NCBI RefSeq assembly: GCF_003012735.1
Contig: NZ_PXYI01000008.1
Coordinates: 124,001 to 188,000, forward strand
DNA length: 64,000 bases
Direction: 5' to 3'
DNA from: Allosphingosinicella deserti
Lineage (GTDB): Bacteria; Pseudomonadota; Alphaproteobacteria; Sphingomonadales; Sphingomonadaceae
Below, one piece after another: positions 35,001 to 44,186 of this stretch (position 1 is its first letter; each line of letters starts with the position of its first letter). Made by a program: the position numbers and the translations under genes. The notes beneath the pieces are model-generated. The model searched no databases. It worked only from the letters and a program-made list of their open reading frames with translations, and was not told where the DNA came from.

Positions 35001-36641
35001 CTAGCGCTGGCCGAGCAGGGCGTCAGCGTGGATTGCGATGCGGTACGATCGCTGCAGCGTGATCCGGGCCATGTGGCCGGCGTTCCGGCCCCAGGCGATC
35101 TCGCTCGGGGGCTCGCCGATCGCCTTGCCGGCGAGCGGGCCTGCGAGCGGGACATGGGTAAGTGACGCGAGCGCCTCCGCGGTGCCGGCCGTGTGTCCCC
35201 AACAGACGCCGCGCCATGCGCCGAGTTCTTCCGGTGCCTCCGGTGTCGTTGCGGGATCGAGTCCGAACCGCGCCGCCGCCGGCTGTTCCTGCAGCACGAA
35301 ATACCAGCCGGTGCCGTGCTCCCCGCGGGCCTCCGCTTCGGTCAGGTCGAAGCCGATGAAGGTGATGTCCGGTTCGCGGACGCCCGTGAACCGCGGCAAT
35401 CGCAGGTCCGACGGCGTCCCTTCCGGAAAGCTCCCGTCCGGCTCTGCCTTGACGGCATAGAGCATCGCGTCGGGATAGCGGCGCAGCAGGTCGCCGCGGA
35501 TCAGCAGCGCGAGCCCGCCGCCGGCCGCTCCTCCGCCGATGTGGCTGCCGAGTGCCTCGGCATCCTTCCAGTCGTGCATCGGCTGAAGGTCGGGTCCGTC
35601 CGATTCGCCGCCGCGGACATCCCAGAATTGGCGGAAATAGGTGCTGCGCTGGTCGGTGGGATATTCGCGCCACAGCAGTTCCCGGGCGAATTCGTGATTG
35701 AGCCCGATCATGAAGGCTTCGATGAAGCCGGGATTGGTCCTGAGCAGCGCAAGCGTGTTGGGCGGCGTATTCTCCAGGCCCGGCAGCAGCATGTCGTGGA
35801 CGTCCTGCAGCAGGCGGTACATGGGCGCCGAAAATTGCGGCGCCGCCATGACCGGGGTGAGCGGGTCGTTGCCCCCCCCTTGCGTCGTCAGTCCGCGCGC
35901 CTTCGCCGACGTCCGGCCGCCGTGCATCTGTGTGCTCACCGCCTCGGGAAGCCTGATCGACGGGTTCAGTCGCGTCTTCAGCGTCGCCGTGATCTGATCG
36001 ATCGCAAGCGTTGGCGCCGCCTCGGCCGCGCCGGCCCGGGTGAGTTCGGCAAGCCTGGTCAGTTGGGTCGCGATGGCGCTGTCCAGCGACCCCTCGGCTG
36101 CACTGGCGCTCCGCGCCGTGCTCGCCACGGGTATTGCCTCGGCGATGGCGTCATGAATGAGCTTCTCGATGGGCTGGACCGCGCCGGACGTGGCGGGCGG
36201 GGGAGCGGCGGCCCGCACTGCATCGGCGAGGATGTCGAGCGACAGGAGGCCGATCTCTGCCGACCGCTCCGGCGCAGCCGCGTCTGGCGTCGCAATCAGC
36301 CGCGCCAGTGGTTGGGGCGCTCCATCGCCGGTACCGAGCCGCTGCAGGATTGGGCTGTGCTTCCGGGTCATGCGGCGGAAACCGACGGAGAGCGCGGCAT
36401 TGGGCAGGGCGCTCCTGCGCACCTGTTCGCCGACGCTGCCGCCGGCCGCGACCGCCTTGGCGCCGGAGGTCTCGCGGCCGACGCGGTCGTGGGCCGGTGC
36501 GGTCACCTGGAGGAGCGCGCCTGGATCGAGGGCATTCAGCCGTTCATAGAGGTTCGAACTGACCTCAAGCGCCATCTGGGCCTGACGGCGCAACCGGTTG
36601 TCGCGCTCGACCGCCTCGACCTGGTCCCACGCTTCCGCCAT
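35001..36641 (-). CDS. Large operon protein D, unknown function
   Basis: A 546-residue soluble protein. The N-terminal 250 residues are helical; the C-terminal half carries a strongly patterned block: 'FIEAFMIGLNHEFARELLWR', 'EYPTDQRSTYFRQFWDVRGG', 'DLLRRYPDAMLYAVKAEPDG' and 'PDITFIGFDLTEAEARGEHG', then 'GWYFVLQEQPAAARFGLD'. Such density of aromatic and charged residues implies a conserved structural or catalytic core, but I know no family name. The frame overlaps the end of protein C by 77 bases; an ATG at 36575 would cut the overlap to 11. No signal peptide. The stop TAG is 19 bases before protein E. Confidence 0.8.
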   Translation of the reverse strand: MAEAWDQVEAVERDNRLRRQAQMALEVSSNLYERLNALDPGALLQVTAPAHDRVGRETSGAKAVAAGGSVGEQVRRSALPNAALSVGFRRMTRKHSPILQRLGTGDGAPQPLARLIATPDAAAPERSAEIGLLSLDILADAVRAAAPPPATSGAVQPIEKLIHDAIAEAIPVASTARSASAAEGSLDSAIATQLTRLAELTRAGAAEAAPTLAIDQITATLKTRLNPSIRLPEAVSTQMHGGRTSAKARGLTTQGGGNDPLTPVMAAPQFSAPMYRLLQDVHDMLLPGLENTPPNTLALLRTNPGFIEAFMIGLNHEFARELLWREYPTDQRSTYFRQFWDVRGGESDGPDLQPMHDWKDAEALGSHIGGGAAGGGLALLIRGDLLRRYPDAMLYAVKAEPDGSFPEGTPSDLRLPRFTGVREPDITFIGFDLTEAEARGEHGTGWYFVLQEQPAAARFGLDPATTPEAPEELGAWRGVCWGHTAGTAEALASLTHVPLAGPLAGKAIGEPPSEIAWGRNAGHMARITLQRSYRIAIHADALLGQR

Positions 36642-37839
36642 GAGCTTCCTGCCGCGCGCGGATCACCAGCGCGCCAAGCCCGGCGGCCACCCGGTAGCGG
36701 GGGTCGAGGTTTAGCTCACCGAGCCAGAGAGGGTTCTGACCCGGCTCCGGCGTCACGCCGCGGCCCGCATGCTGCTGCCCGTAGATCGGCGGCGCCACCA
36801 CGGCCTCGCCGCCTGTTGCCGTTGCATTCAGCAGCGCACGCAGCGCCGTGCGGAAGCCCTCGAGCTCTGGCGGTGGCCAGCGAAAGGCGGTTCCGGCTTG
36901 CTGCGGGGGAATCAGGGCACCCTCGAGCGGCACTTCCGCTCCGGGGACGTTCGGCAGGCTCCAACCCGCATCGCCGACGTTCAGGCGCAGGCCGCCAACC
37001 CCGGGGAGATGGTTCTGACGCTCCAGCCGTCGTACCAGGGTCTCGAAACTTTCCGCACCGGCACCTGTGCTGAATCGCCAATGATGGTAGACCGGAAGCG
37101 TGACGAGCGTTCGCGCGCTGCCGCTCGGCGTCGGCCATGCGGGGGTGAGACCGTCGAGGCTCTCCGCGTCGGGAGCCATGCCGAGTCCCGCCAGCCTGCC
37201 CGCCTCGAAGGTCGGAACGACGCAGGCGATGTAGGCGGTGTTGGGCGTCAGCCGCCGGGGGCAAAGCAGTCGGGAAAGGTTGCGGTCCGGCCTCCCGGCA
37301 ATCGCCTCCCGGATGGCAGCGCTTGCGGCCTCCGGCGGCTCCTCCGCTGGACTCTCCCGCATGATTTGGGCGTGGGCCCAGGCATGGGCTTCCGCCAGGT
37401 CCGGAAGCTCTCGCAACGCGCATTCCAGGACGGGCAGCGGCCGGGTCTGGTCTGCGGACAGGCTGTTCGGCGTATGGTCGCGCACCACCACCAGGCAGAG
37501 CCAAGGGCGCAGCAGGCCGCCGTCGGGCGCTTCCGGCGTGAACATCCACGGAAAGTCCGGGCTGTCGAACTCGACGGCCGGAAAATAATTCGGATCGAAA
37601 TCGGCAGTCTCGCGGCGCGGCTCGGTGCGGATCACCTCGGCGGGGTCGATGCCGATCACGTCTCCCGGTCCGTGGAGCCTCAGTGGCACGTCGACGACGT
37701 CCTCGCCGCCGGTACCGGAGAGTTTGAGCTGGACGGGCAGCTTCAGGCGGCCTGCCGCGGCCGACCCCTCGAGAACGGCGGAAAGGCCCCGCCGGACATA
37801 AGGCAGGAAGGTGTAGCGGGCTTGCGCGGTGTCGGACAT
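36565..37839 (-). CDS. Large operon protein C, unknown function
   Basis: A 424-residue protein beginning 'MSDTAQARYTFLPYVRRGLS' at an ATG with GGGGAA seven bases upstream; the frame is open to 37977 but the extension is Pro/Arg-rich shadow. Recognisable blocks are 'DPNYFPAVEFDSPDFPWMFT', 'GGLLRPWLCLVVVRD', 'RRLTPNTAYIACVVPTFEAG', 'LPVYHHWRFSTGAGAESFET' and 'LWLGELNLDPRYRVAAGLGA'. The last element matches the kind of closing segment seen in baseplate- or scaffold-like proteins only in general character. It is soluble with no signal peptide. It follows B by 22 bases and overlaps D. Confidence 0.8.
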   Translation of the reverse strand: MSDTAQARYTFLPYVRRGLSAVLEGSAAAGRLKLPVQLKLSGTGGEDVVDVPLRLHGPGDVIGIDPAEVIRTEPRRETADFDPNYFPAVEFDSPDFPWMFTPEAPDGGLLRPWLCLVVVRDHTPNSLSADQTRPLPVLECALRELPDLAEAHAWAHAQIMRESPAEEPPEAASAAIREAIAGRPDRNLSRLLCPRRLTPNTAYIACVVPTFEAGRLAGLGMAPDAESLDGLTPAWPTPSGSARTLVTLPVYHHWRFSTGAGAESFETLVRRLERQNHLPGVGGLRLNVGDAGWSLPNVPGAEVPLEGALIPPQQAGTAFRWPPPELEGFRTALRALLNATATGGEAVVAPPIYGQQHAGRGVTPEPGQNPLWLGELNLDPRYRVAAGLGALVIRARQEAHGGSVGPGRGGRARQPVAPSGPDGA

Positions 37840-37861
37840 GATGTTCCCCGAGGCTGTTCGT

Positions 37862-40800
37862 TCAGGCCGCCGCGACCAGCGCGGAAGAGACTCGGCCGCG
37901 CGCCTTGGCCGCGGCGCTCGCGCCCGCGGCGGCGTGCAGGAGCCGCGCGGAGAAAGCGGTGGCGGGGAGGTGCGCATCGGGTGGTCCGGTGCGCGTGCGG
38001 TAGACGACCGTCTCGAAGTCCATGTCGAGATCGAGGGCGGGGTCGTAGGGCGCCGCGACCTCCTCGCATGCCAGGATCAGGCCGGACTGCATCGACTTGA
38101 AAGCTGGCGCGGACAGCTTCTCGCTGTCGCTCATCTCGCGGAACTGCGCAGGCGCGAAGCTGTCCTCCAAGTCCGCAACCGTGATCCGTTCGTCCAGCGG
38201 AGCATTGTCCGGTCCGGCGACGGCGATCGTGTAGCGACCGCCATCCGCCGGAACGGTGTTGCCGAAGCGGGAAATGTGCTCGCCCAGGGGCGCGACGCGC
38301 TGGCTGACACTCAGGCTTCCCAGCGGATGCAGCAGCAGTGCGACCTCGCCCGGGCCAGGGTCGCGCAGCCGCACCAGCGGATGGCCGGCCGCAACGGCGC
38401 TCCAGCTGCGTGGATCGCTCAGCGCCTCCAGCAGCAGCCGACGGATATGGCTCACCGGAGGCGTCTGCGGCGTCTCGCGCCGGCCGAATACGTGATCGAA
38501 CTCGACCGTGACGTCGAAGAACAGGATCTCGATCGAGGCCTTGCCGCGGGCATGCCATGGGGTTGGCCCGCTGAGGCTCATGTCGAACTTTACGCCGACC
38601 AGATTGCGCCCCTTGTACTTGAGGGCCGCCATCGCCCCGATATCGACCACGAATGCGAACGGCGCGAACTGGAAGAGGGCGTCGAAATAGAGGTAGGCGT
38701 CGACGGTGAAGCCCGCCGCCTGGACCTGGAGATCCACCCGGGCGCCGAATTGCGCGGTGTTGGAGGTGAGCGCCAGATAGGTTTCTAGGCGAAGCTTGAG
38801 GCTGGAGCCTTTCTCGAGGCTGAGCGCGACGCGGTTCAGTCGCGGAAAGGCGGCCGGGGGCCTGTAGCGCGGATTGAAGCCGCCGACCGCGAGCAGGAAG
38901 TGGGGCTCGGAGCCCCAGCCCGCCCTTAACGCCATGTCGCCGGTGAGCGCGAACTCCAGCAGCTTGGAATCGTAGAGCGTCGCGTCGAGCGAGACCTGCT
39001 GCTTGTCGAAGTCGAGGACACCCAGAGCGTCCATCTGCAGCCGCACAAGCGGCTTATCCTCGCTCGGCAGGATCGCGCGCAGGCGGCCGAGCAGCATCAG
39101 CCGTACCGGCGACGGCACATCGAGGATCAGGCCCAGATCCAGGCTCAGGATTTGCGGCGTGCCCCAGCCGAGCTTGGCCATCGGGCCGATGAGCACCCGG
39201 TCTTTCGCGGCCGGGAAGGCGGCGTTGAGGTTGGAGATGATCTGGGCAGCGTTCTTCGCCGGATCCTTGGGAAACAGTATCGAACCGAGCGCGCCGGTGC
39301 GGATGCCCGCGCGCAGCACATCCGCATTGGCCGTCCGGTTGACTCCGATCAGGCCGCCGACGCCGTTGAGCGTGAAGCCATAGCCCAGCTGCATCGGCGG
39401 GAATTCGGCCGAGATCAGTACGAACAGCGAGAATCCCTTGCCGCCGTCCGGCATCCGGGTGGTGAGCAGGCCGACCGCGCCAAGTGCGATCTTGCCGCCC
39501 AGTTCGAGCTGCAGCGCGCCGGCATAGTGCGCATTGTCGGGGTCGAAGAACAGATAGCCGCCGCCGGTGACCGGCCCTGCCGCGATCGTCAGCCCGACAC
39601 CCGAAGGGGGCTTGAAGCCGATCTCGAAATCCATCGGGCCGAGCGCCCCGGCTTCGCCCTTCGCGGTCGGGGTCAGCCGCGCCTCGACGCCGATCTGCTC
39701 CACCGTCGCGGCGACCGGCCCGATATGGACGGTCGCGCTGAGCGAGGCCCTGAACAGCAACCCGTCGGTGGCGTCCGCGCGCATGCCGAAATTGAGCGTG
39801 TCGATGTCGAGCACGCCCCCGAGCGAGCGCTTGACCGTCAGCGCAAGCTCGAGGCCCGCACCGCCCTTCAGCCTCAGCCCGCGCGAGCGCGACCATTCGG
39901 CACCAAGCGCAAAGGGAATGCGGATCTCGTCCGGCAACACGGTCTGCAGGAACCCGTCTCCGTCGCCGGCGCAGAGCACGAAGGTGGCGGTGCCGGCGTC
40001 CGCCGCCAGCAACAGCTCCACGTCCTCGCCCGTGCCGACCGCGAATCCGGCGCTGACCGACAGCTGGCCGACTTCCAGACGCGTGCCCGTGGCACTTCCG
40101 ATCCGCAGCGCCTTGTCCTCGTCTTCGCTGGTTTTGAGAAGCTTGGCCGTCACCCCGAGCTTCGTGCCGTCGTCCGAGAAAGCGACCCCTTCCGACCCGA
40201 TGATGAAGGCACCGGCGTCGCCTGCGGCCTTGAGGTCGAGGCTCCAGCCCGGCAGCTCGGTTGCGAGGCTGGCGACGCCCTGGGGCACGACCGCCAAAGC
40301 TGGTCCGCCCTCGGCCTTCGAAAGCAGAAGAAGCGACGCGCCCAATTCCGCTCCGGCCTCGTCGAGGAGCTTGCGCGCCGTGAGTGTAAGCATGCGCCGG
40401 ATCAGGCTTGGATCGGCGGAGCCGAGACTGATCTCGGTTCCGGGCGCCACGCCATAGACGGAGGTGACGCCGAACTCGTCGAGCAGGCTCGCCACGGCGG
40501 GGAGAAGCAGGTCCGAAGCGGTGCCCGCATCCTCCACGGTTTCGAGATGGTCCGTCCGATAGTAAGCGCTCAGCACACCGATCGGATCACGGAACAGCGC
40601 GCCGAGCCGGTCGGCACGTACGCGGGTCGGCTGGTGCGGCGCAATGATGATTTCGCCGTCGCCGTTGCGGATCTGCTCGGAGGGCTGGAACTGCGCCGCC
40701 GTCTCGATCAGGGTCAGCAGCCTCGCGGCCTTGTACAGCGCCGGTCGCTGCGCGAGATAGAGCAGCAACAGCTTGTGCAGCAGCTCCTCCAGCAGGTCGT

Positions 40801-41131
40801 CCAGATAGGGGGCGACCGGCTTGACCGCGTCGAAGGCGCCCTTCAGCGATTTGGCCGCGGCGATGACCGGCTTCAGCCGGGCGAAGACGGCCTTGAGCTC
40901 CGGCAGCGTCTCGGGCGGATGCGCGATGACATCGAAGAGCGTGCGGTAGGCTTGCTCGAACACGGCCAGCTTCTGCAGCAGGTCTTGCTCGATATCGGGC
41001 AGCGCCGCCAGGTTCCACCCCAGCTCCGCGAACAGGGATTCCCGGTAGCCTGGGCTGCGGGCCGCCTTGGCCAGCGGCTCGAACAGGCGCGCGATCTCCT
41101 GGAGGAGGGCCTTCTGGAAATTGGCCTCCAT
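37862..41131 (-). CDS. Large operon protein B: beta-rich DUF6603-like protein
   Basis: A 1,089-residue protein. The first 200 residues are helical ('FQKALLQEIARLFEPLAKAA', 'DDLLEELLHKLLLLYLAQRP'). From about 280 to 1,000 it is a long run of short amphipathic beta strands with glycine turns, for example 'AGLELALTVKRSLGGVLDID', 'FRASLSATVHIGPVAATVEQ', 'GGYLFFDPDNAHYAGALQLE' and 'FLLAVGGFNPRYRPPAAFPR'. That pattern agrees with DUF6603 as I remember it. No signal peptide is present although the strands resemble barrel or solenoid repeats. Its ATG overlaps the protein A stop by one base (TGATG), so the two are translationally coupled. The function is unknown. Confidence 0.78.
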   Translation of the reverse strand: MEANFQKALLQEIARLFEPLAKAARSPGYRESLFAELGWNLAALPDIEQDLLQKLAVFEQAYRTLFDVIAHPPETLPELKAVFARLKPVIAAAKSLKGAFDAVKPVAPYLDDLLEELLHKLLLLYLAQRPALYKAARLLTLIETAAQFQPSEQIRNGDGEIIIAPHQPTRVRADRLGALFRDPIGVLSAYYRTDHLETVEDAGTASDLLLPAVASLLDEFGVTSVYGVAPGTEISLGSADPSLIRRMLTLTARKLLDEAGAELGASLLLLSKAEGGPALAVVPQGVASLATELPGWSLDLKAAGDAGAFIIGSEGVAFSDDGTKLGVTAKLLKTSEDEDKALRIGSATGTRLEVGQLSVSAGFAVGTGEDVELLLAADAGTATFVLCAGDGDGFLQTVLPDEIRIPFALGAEWSRSRGLRLKGGAGLELALTVKRSLGGVLDIDTLNFGMRADATDGLLFRASLSATVHIGPVAATVEQIGVEARLTPTAKGEAGALGPMDFEIGFKPPSGVGLTIAAGPVTGGGYLFFDPDNAHYAGALQLELGGKIALGAVGLLTTRMPDGGKGFSLFVLISAEFPPMQLGYGFTLNGVGGLIGVNRTANADVLRAGIRTGALGSILFPKDPAKNAAQIISNLNAAFPAAKDRVLIGPMAKLGWGTPQILSLDLGLILDVPSPVRLMLLGRLRAILPSEDKPLVRLQMDALGVLDFDKQQVSLDATLYDSKLLEFALTGDMALRAGWGSEPHFLLAVGGFNPRYRPPAAFPRLNRVALSLEKGSSLKLRLETYLALTSNTAQFGARVDLQVQAAGFTVDAYLYFDALFQFAPFAFVVDIGAMAALKYKGRNLVGVKFDMSLSGPTPWHARGKASIEILFFDVTVEFDHVFGRRETPQTPPVSHIRRLLLEALSDPRSWSAVAAGHPLVRLRDPGPGEVALLLHPLGSLSVSQRVAPLGEHISRFGNTVPADGGRYTIAVAGPDNAPLDERITVADLEDSFAPAQFREMSDSEKLSAPAFKSMQSGLILACEEVAAPYDPALDLDMDFETVVYRTRTGPPDAHLPATAFSARLLHAAAGASAAAKARGRVSSALVAAA

Positions 41132-43677
41132 CACTGCGCACCCGGATAGCTTGGCTTCGGAAAAGCGGGGATCTGGAACCCGAACGGTACGCGGTACTTG
41201 GTGAGCGGCCGGGCCGGTTCGCCGCGCTTCAGCCGCCACCACAGCCTCTGCACCATCGCCTTGTCGTCCTCGTCCCAGTCGAAGCGGATCTCGCCGATAT
41301 TGTTGCGGCCGACGACGATCCGGCCGGCACCGTGCTCCGCGTAAGTTCGGTGCGCGGCGGCCAGCGACTTCGCCTGCTCGGCACGGGCCTGGTCGGCGCC
41401 GGTGGCGGGCTGAACCACCTGCTCCAGCAGCATCGGTGTCTCATCCTTCATGAAATCGAGCCGGTAGATCCAGTCAGGGGGCCTCCGGATCACCGAGCCA
41501 TCGGGAAGCTCGTCGAGCTGCAGCAAAGCGGGTCTGCTGGAGAGGAGCTTTGCCCGAGCGCTGATGCGTCGGTGGCGCAGGGCGGTGAAAGCCAATGCCA
41601 ACTTCGGAAACGGATTCAGCCACTCGATGAGCGAAGGATTCTCCGCCTTGATCTCGATCTCGGAAGGCTTCGGCGGCATCCTCCAACCAAGCCAGGAGGC
41701 GCTCATCAGGCGCTTGAGGTTCTGCTCGTCGAACCCGGCCCCAAAGGCGAAATGGTGGAGCATCTCGGTCTTGGACGCCTGGTTGTGGAACGAGCTGGCG
41801 GTGAACTCCGCAAACACCACTTCCAGCGGCACTCCGTCCGGCCATTTGGCGCCGGCGGGCCGGTAGCCGCCGCGCGGCGCCCAATATTGGCCGCGCACGG
41901 CAAAGCCGTAATGGATGTCACCCGTGGCGATCGCGAAATGCGCCCGGCGCAGCGGCTCCGGGCCGGTCGCATTGCGGTTGGCGAGTTCGACGAGCAGCCG
42001 TTCCGTGGCGGCGCTCTGGCCCGTCCAGGCGTCCCCGGTGTCGGAAAACACCGATCTGAGTTCGCCGCTGAGCTCGACGATCATCTCGGTGAGCGGCTCA
42101 CTCACGACATTGGTCGTCGCCACGACCATCGTCATATCGGCAGGAACCTTGGGCAAGGGGGCATTCTGGATCTGACGCTCGAAGCCTTGCCTATCCAGGA
42201 GATCGGGCGGATCGTCGGGCCCGCGCGGAAATCCCCGCATCGTCCGCGTGTCGAGCACCAGGCATTGGAAGCCAGGCGTCTGGATGTCGTAATGCCAGCG
42301 GAGGATGTTCGCATGATCCTCGCCCTTCGCGCGCTTGGCACCGTGATAGGTCGGCACATTGAGGCAGGCTGAGATGGCGGTCTCGTGATCGTCTCGCGCG
42401 CCCATCCAGAGATTGACGGCGGCAAGCAGTCTCGCGCCCGGGGCCGCGACTTTGTCGCGGTCGAATTGCTCGGGGGTGTTCCCCCAGCCTTGGAACAGGG
42501 CATAAGCAAGCAGGCCGTTGAGCACGTGCCGGCGCCCACCGACATTTTCGTGCTGGTAGACTTCGCGTTCCCAGCCGCTGGTCAGATTCCAGTCGTCGGT
42601 GACCTCGTGATCGTCGAAGATCATGTAGACGGGCGTGTTGGCCATCGCCCTGCGCACCTTCGGAAGCGCGGCGCGATAGCCTACCAGTTGAGCGACCTCC
42701 GTGCCGAAGTCCGCGGCCAGCTCTTTCCGCCCCTCTGGCGGCAAGTCGGCAAAGACCTCGTCCAGTTGCGGAATCGCCTTCGGCTCTGGCCACAGCACGT
42801 CGGACCAGGCGAACAAGTACATGGCCGCGAATTCGCTGAATCGCATCAGGTGGCTCTTGGCCGCCGTCCCGCCGCCGGGGCCGAACATGGCGGTGAGGCC
42901 GATCACTTTTGCGAACTCCGAGCGGAATCCCGGCCCGGGCAGCGTCTCGTTCTCCGCCTCGACGGGCCATTGCAACAAGGTCCTGCCTGCGTCGATCAGC
43001 AAGGCCAGAAGGGCGTCGGCAACGTCGTCGGCGTAGATCTGGTCGCCCGTCAGCAGCAGCATGTGCGGGCGCGGATCGGCGGCTTCCGGCTGCATCGAAG
43101 CGTGGATGACGTCGTCGAGGATCGGCAAGGCATCCTCCCCTTCGCCATGGGCCTTGCGACACGATCCGTGGAAGATCCGCAGGCCTTCCAGCGGGTGGCC
43201 TCCGCCGAGCGCCGCGGCGTCCGGCGGCAGAGTGAAGCTTGGCCGGTCCGGGCCGTCCGGCCAGTAGGTCAGTCCTGCCCGAGCGTCCTCGAAGGTGCGT
43301 GCGACGACCCCGGACCGGTTGTCGGTCGCCGGAACGAACAGATCGCCAACGCCCGCAGTGTCGGTGGCCGATCCGGGAAATTGCGCGAAATCGAGATTGT
43401 ACCCATAGCGACGACCCCAGGAGAGCTTTCCGCCGCGCGCGGTAATGGCGAGGATGTGCAGGTGCTCGCCGACGCGAACCGTGTTGGCCTCGGCCGAAAG
43501 GATCGTCGCGCCCCAGCCGCCGCCAGGCTTTTCCTCGAACACTTCCAGCCGAACCACGCGTGCCCTTCGAAGGGCGACCCACACCGTGACGGACAGGTCG
43601 TCGGTGCGGCGCAGGATCGGACCGCACAGCACGAGCGGAAGACCCTCCAGCCGATTTGCCAGCGAAGTAAGCGACAT
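41131..43677 (-). CDS. Large operon protein A: PhoD-like metallophosphatase without export signal
   Basis: An 848-residue protein and first gene of the operon. A PhoD-type N-terminal beta domain (about 15-98) is followed by the metallophosphatase: 'FHGSCRKAHG' (about 170), 'LLTGDQIYADDVADALLA' (about 210), 'YMIFDDHEVTDDWNL' (about 355) and 'ATGDIHYGF' (about 600), the metal-binding segments of PhoD enzymes, which are Ca/Fe phosphodiesterases or phosphomonoesterases. Ordinary PhoD is a Tat substrate; here the chain starts 'MSLTSLANRLEGLPLVLCGP' with no twin-arginine or hydrophobic core, so it should be cytosolic or exported with partners. The C-terminal 220 residues are an extra region. Five large genes follow. 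Confidence 0.85.
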   Translation of the reverse strand: MSLTSLANRLEGLPLVLCGPILRRTDDLSVTVWVALRRARVVRLEVFEEKPGGGWGATILSAEANTVRVGEHLHILAITARGGKLSWGRRYGYNLDFAQFPGSATDTAGVGDLFVPATDNRSGVVARTFEDARAGLTYWPDGPDRPSFTLPPDAAALGGGHPLEGLRIFHGSCRKAHGEGEDALPILDDVIHASMQPEAADPRPHMLLLTGDQIYADDVADALLALLIDAGRTLLQWPVEAENETLPGPGFRSEFAKVIGLTAMFGPGGGTAAKSHLMRFSEFAAMYLFAWSDVLWPEPKAIPQLDEVFADLPPEGRKELAADFGTEVAQLVGYRAALPKVRRAMANTPVYMIFDDHEVTDDWNLTSGWEREVYQHENVGGRRHVLNGLLAYALFQGWGNTPEQFDRDKVAAPGARLLAAVNLWMGARDDHETAISACLNVPTYHGAKRAKGEDHANILRWHYDIQTPGFQCLVLDTRTMRGFPRGPDDPPDLLDRQGFERQIQNAPLPKVPADMTMVVATTNVVSEPLTEMIVELSGELRSVFSDTGDAWTGQSAATERLLVELANRNATGPEPLRRAHFAIATGDIHYGFAVRGQYWAPRGGYRPAGAKWPDGVPLEVVFAEFTASSFHNQASKTEMLHHFAFGAGFDEQNLKRLMSASWLGWRMPPKPSEIEIKAENPSLIEWLNPFPKLALAFTALRHRRISARAKLLSSRPALLQLDELPDGSVIRRPPDWIYRLDFMKDETPMLLEQVVQPATGADQARAEQAKSLAAAHRTYAEHGAGRIVVGRNNIGEIRFDWDEDDKAMVQRLWWRLKRGEPARPLTKYRVPFGFQIPAFPKPSYPGAQ

Positions 43678-43949
43678 AGACCCACGCTCCCGCTCGGTAA
43701 CGGCACGGATACGTGCCGCATTCCCGCAACTGAGGACGATCGAAGCCCCAGTCCACGATCGAACCGGAAGACGTCATTCTCGTCGTCCGTGTAAGTCTGC
43801 GGGGCGCAGTCGAGCCGGGCAAGGCACGGGTATCCGGGTTGGTCGCAGGATCTTGAGGTTTAGTCGCGATTTTCGGGTTAATAGGCGGGTGTCGTCCTTC
43901 TAACCTACGAAGTGTCAAGTTGCTTTCTGATAATACTTATGAGGTTTGA

Positions 43950-44095
43950 AGGTCTGAATCGATTTACTATGGATCGCCGAATCGAGTGCTGGTGCGCAGG
44001 GCGGTCATCAACCGCCACCCATTCAATGCCGCGCTCGATACGCTCGGCAGTGACCGCAACGGTGGCTTCGACGGGAGCACTCTGTGGCACACGAG
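43950..44095 (+). pseudogene. Decayed fragment of the lipoprotein gene at 25,142
   Basis: Translation at 44016-44090 gives 'HPFNAALDTLGSDRNGGFDG' then 'STLWH', matching 'GPFNAALDLVGSDGAGGFDE' 'ITLWH' of the gene at 25142 at about three residues in four; the DNA is also about three-quarters identical over some 70 bases. Homology seems to extend upstream in another frame ('RIECWC' against 'TIEMRC'), so at least one frameshift is present. No start, signal peptide or C-terminal half remains. The fragment occupies the 509-bp gap 43678-44186, which otherwise holds no gene and must contain the promoter of the large operon. Confidence 0.6.
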
Positions 44096-44186
44096 CATCG
44101 TCGAACGATTCTGCACGGTTCCGTTGGAGGGAGCACGGGTGTTCCGTCGTTCTTGCGCAGGCTTCGGGCCCCGCGAGCCGGGTGGA

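Noticed and set aside
32885-35062. 725-residue open frame on the plus strand
   Set aside because: It is antisense to the giant coiled-coil gene, and is a shadow created by its biased codons; no ribosome site or motif.
39152-41149. 665-residue open frame on the plus strand
   Set aside because: Antisense shadow of the DUF6603-like gene, with composition dominated by Arg, Gly and Gln.
43890-43918. TTGACA on the minus strand upstream of the large operon
   Set aside because: It is a perfect -35 box, but no acceptable -10 box lies 16-18 bases further on, so I do not call a promoter.
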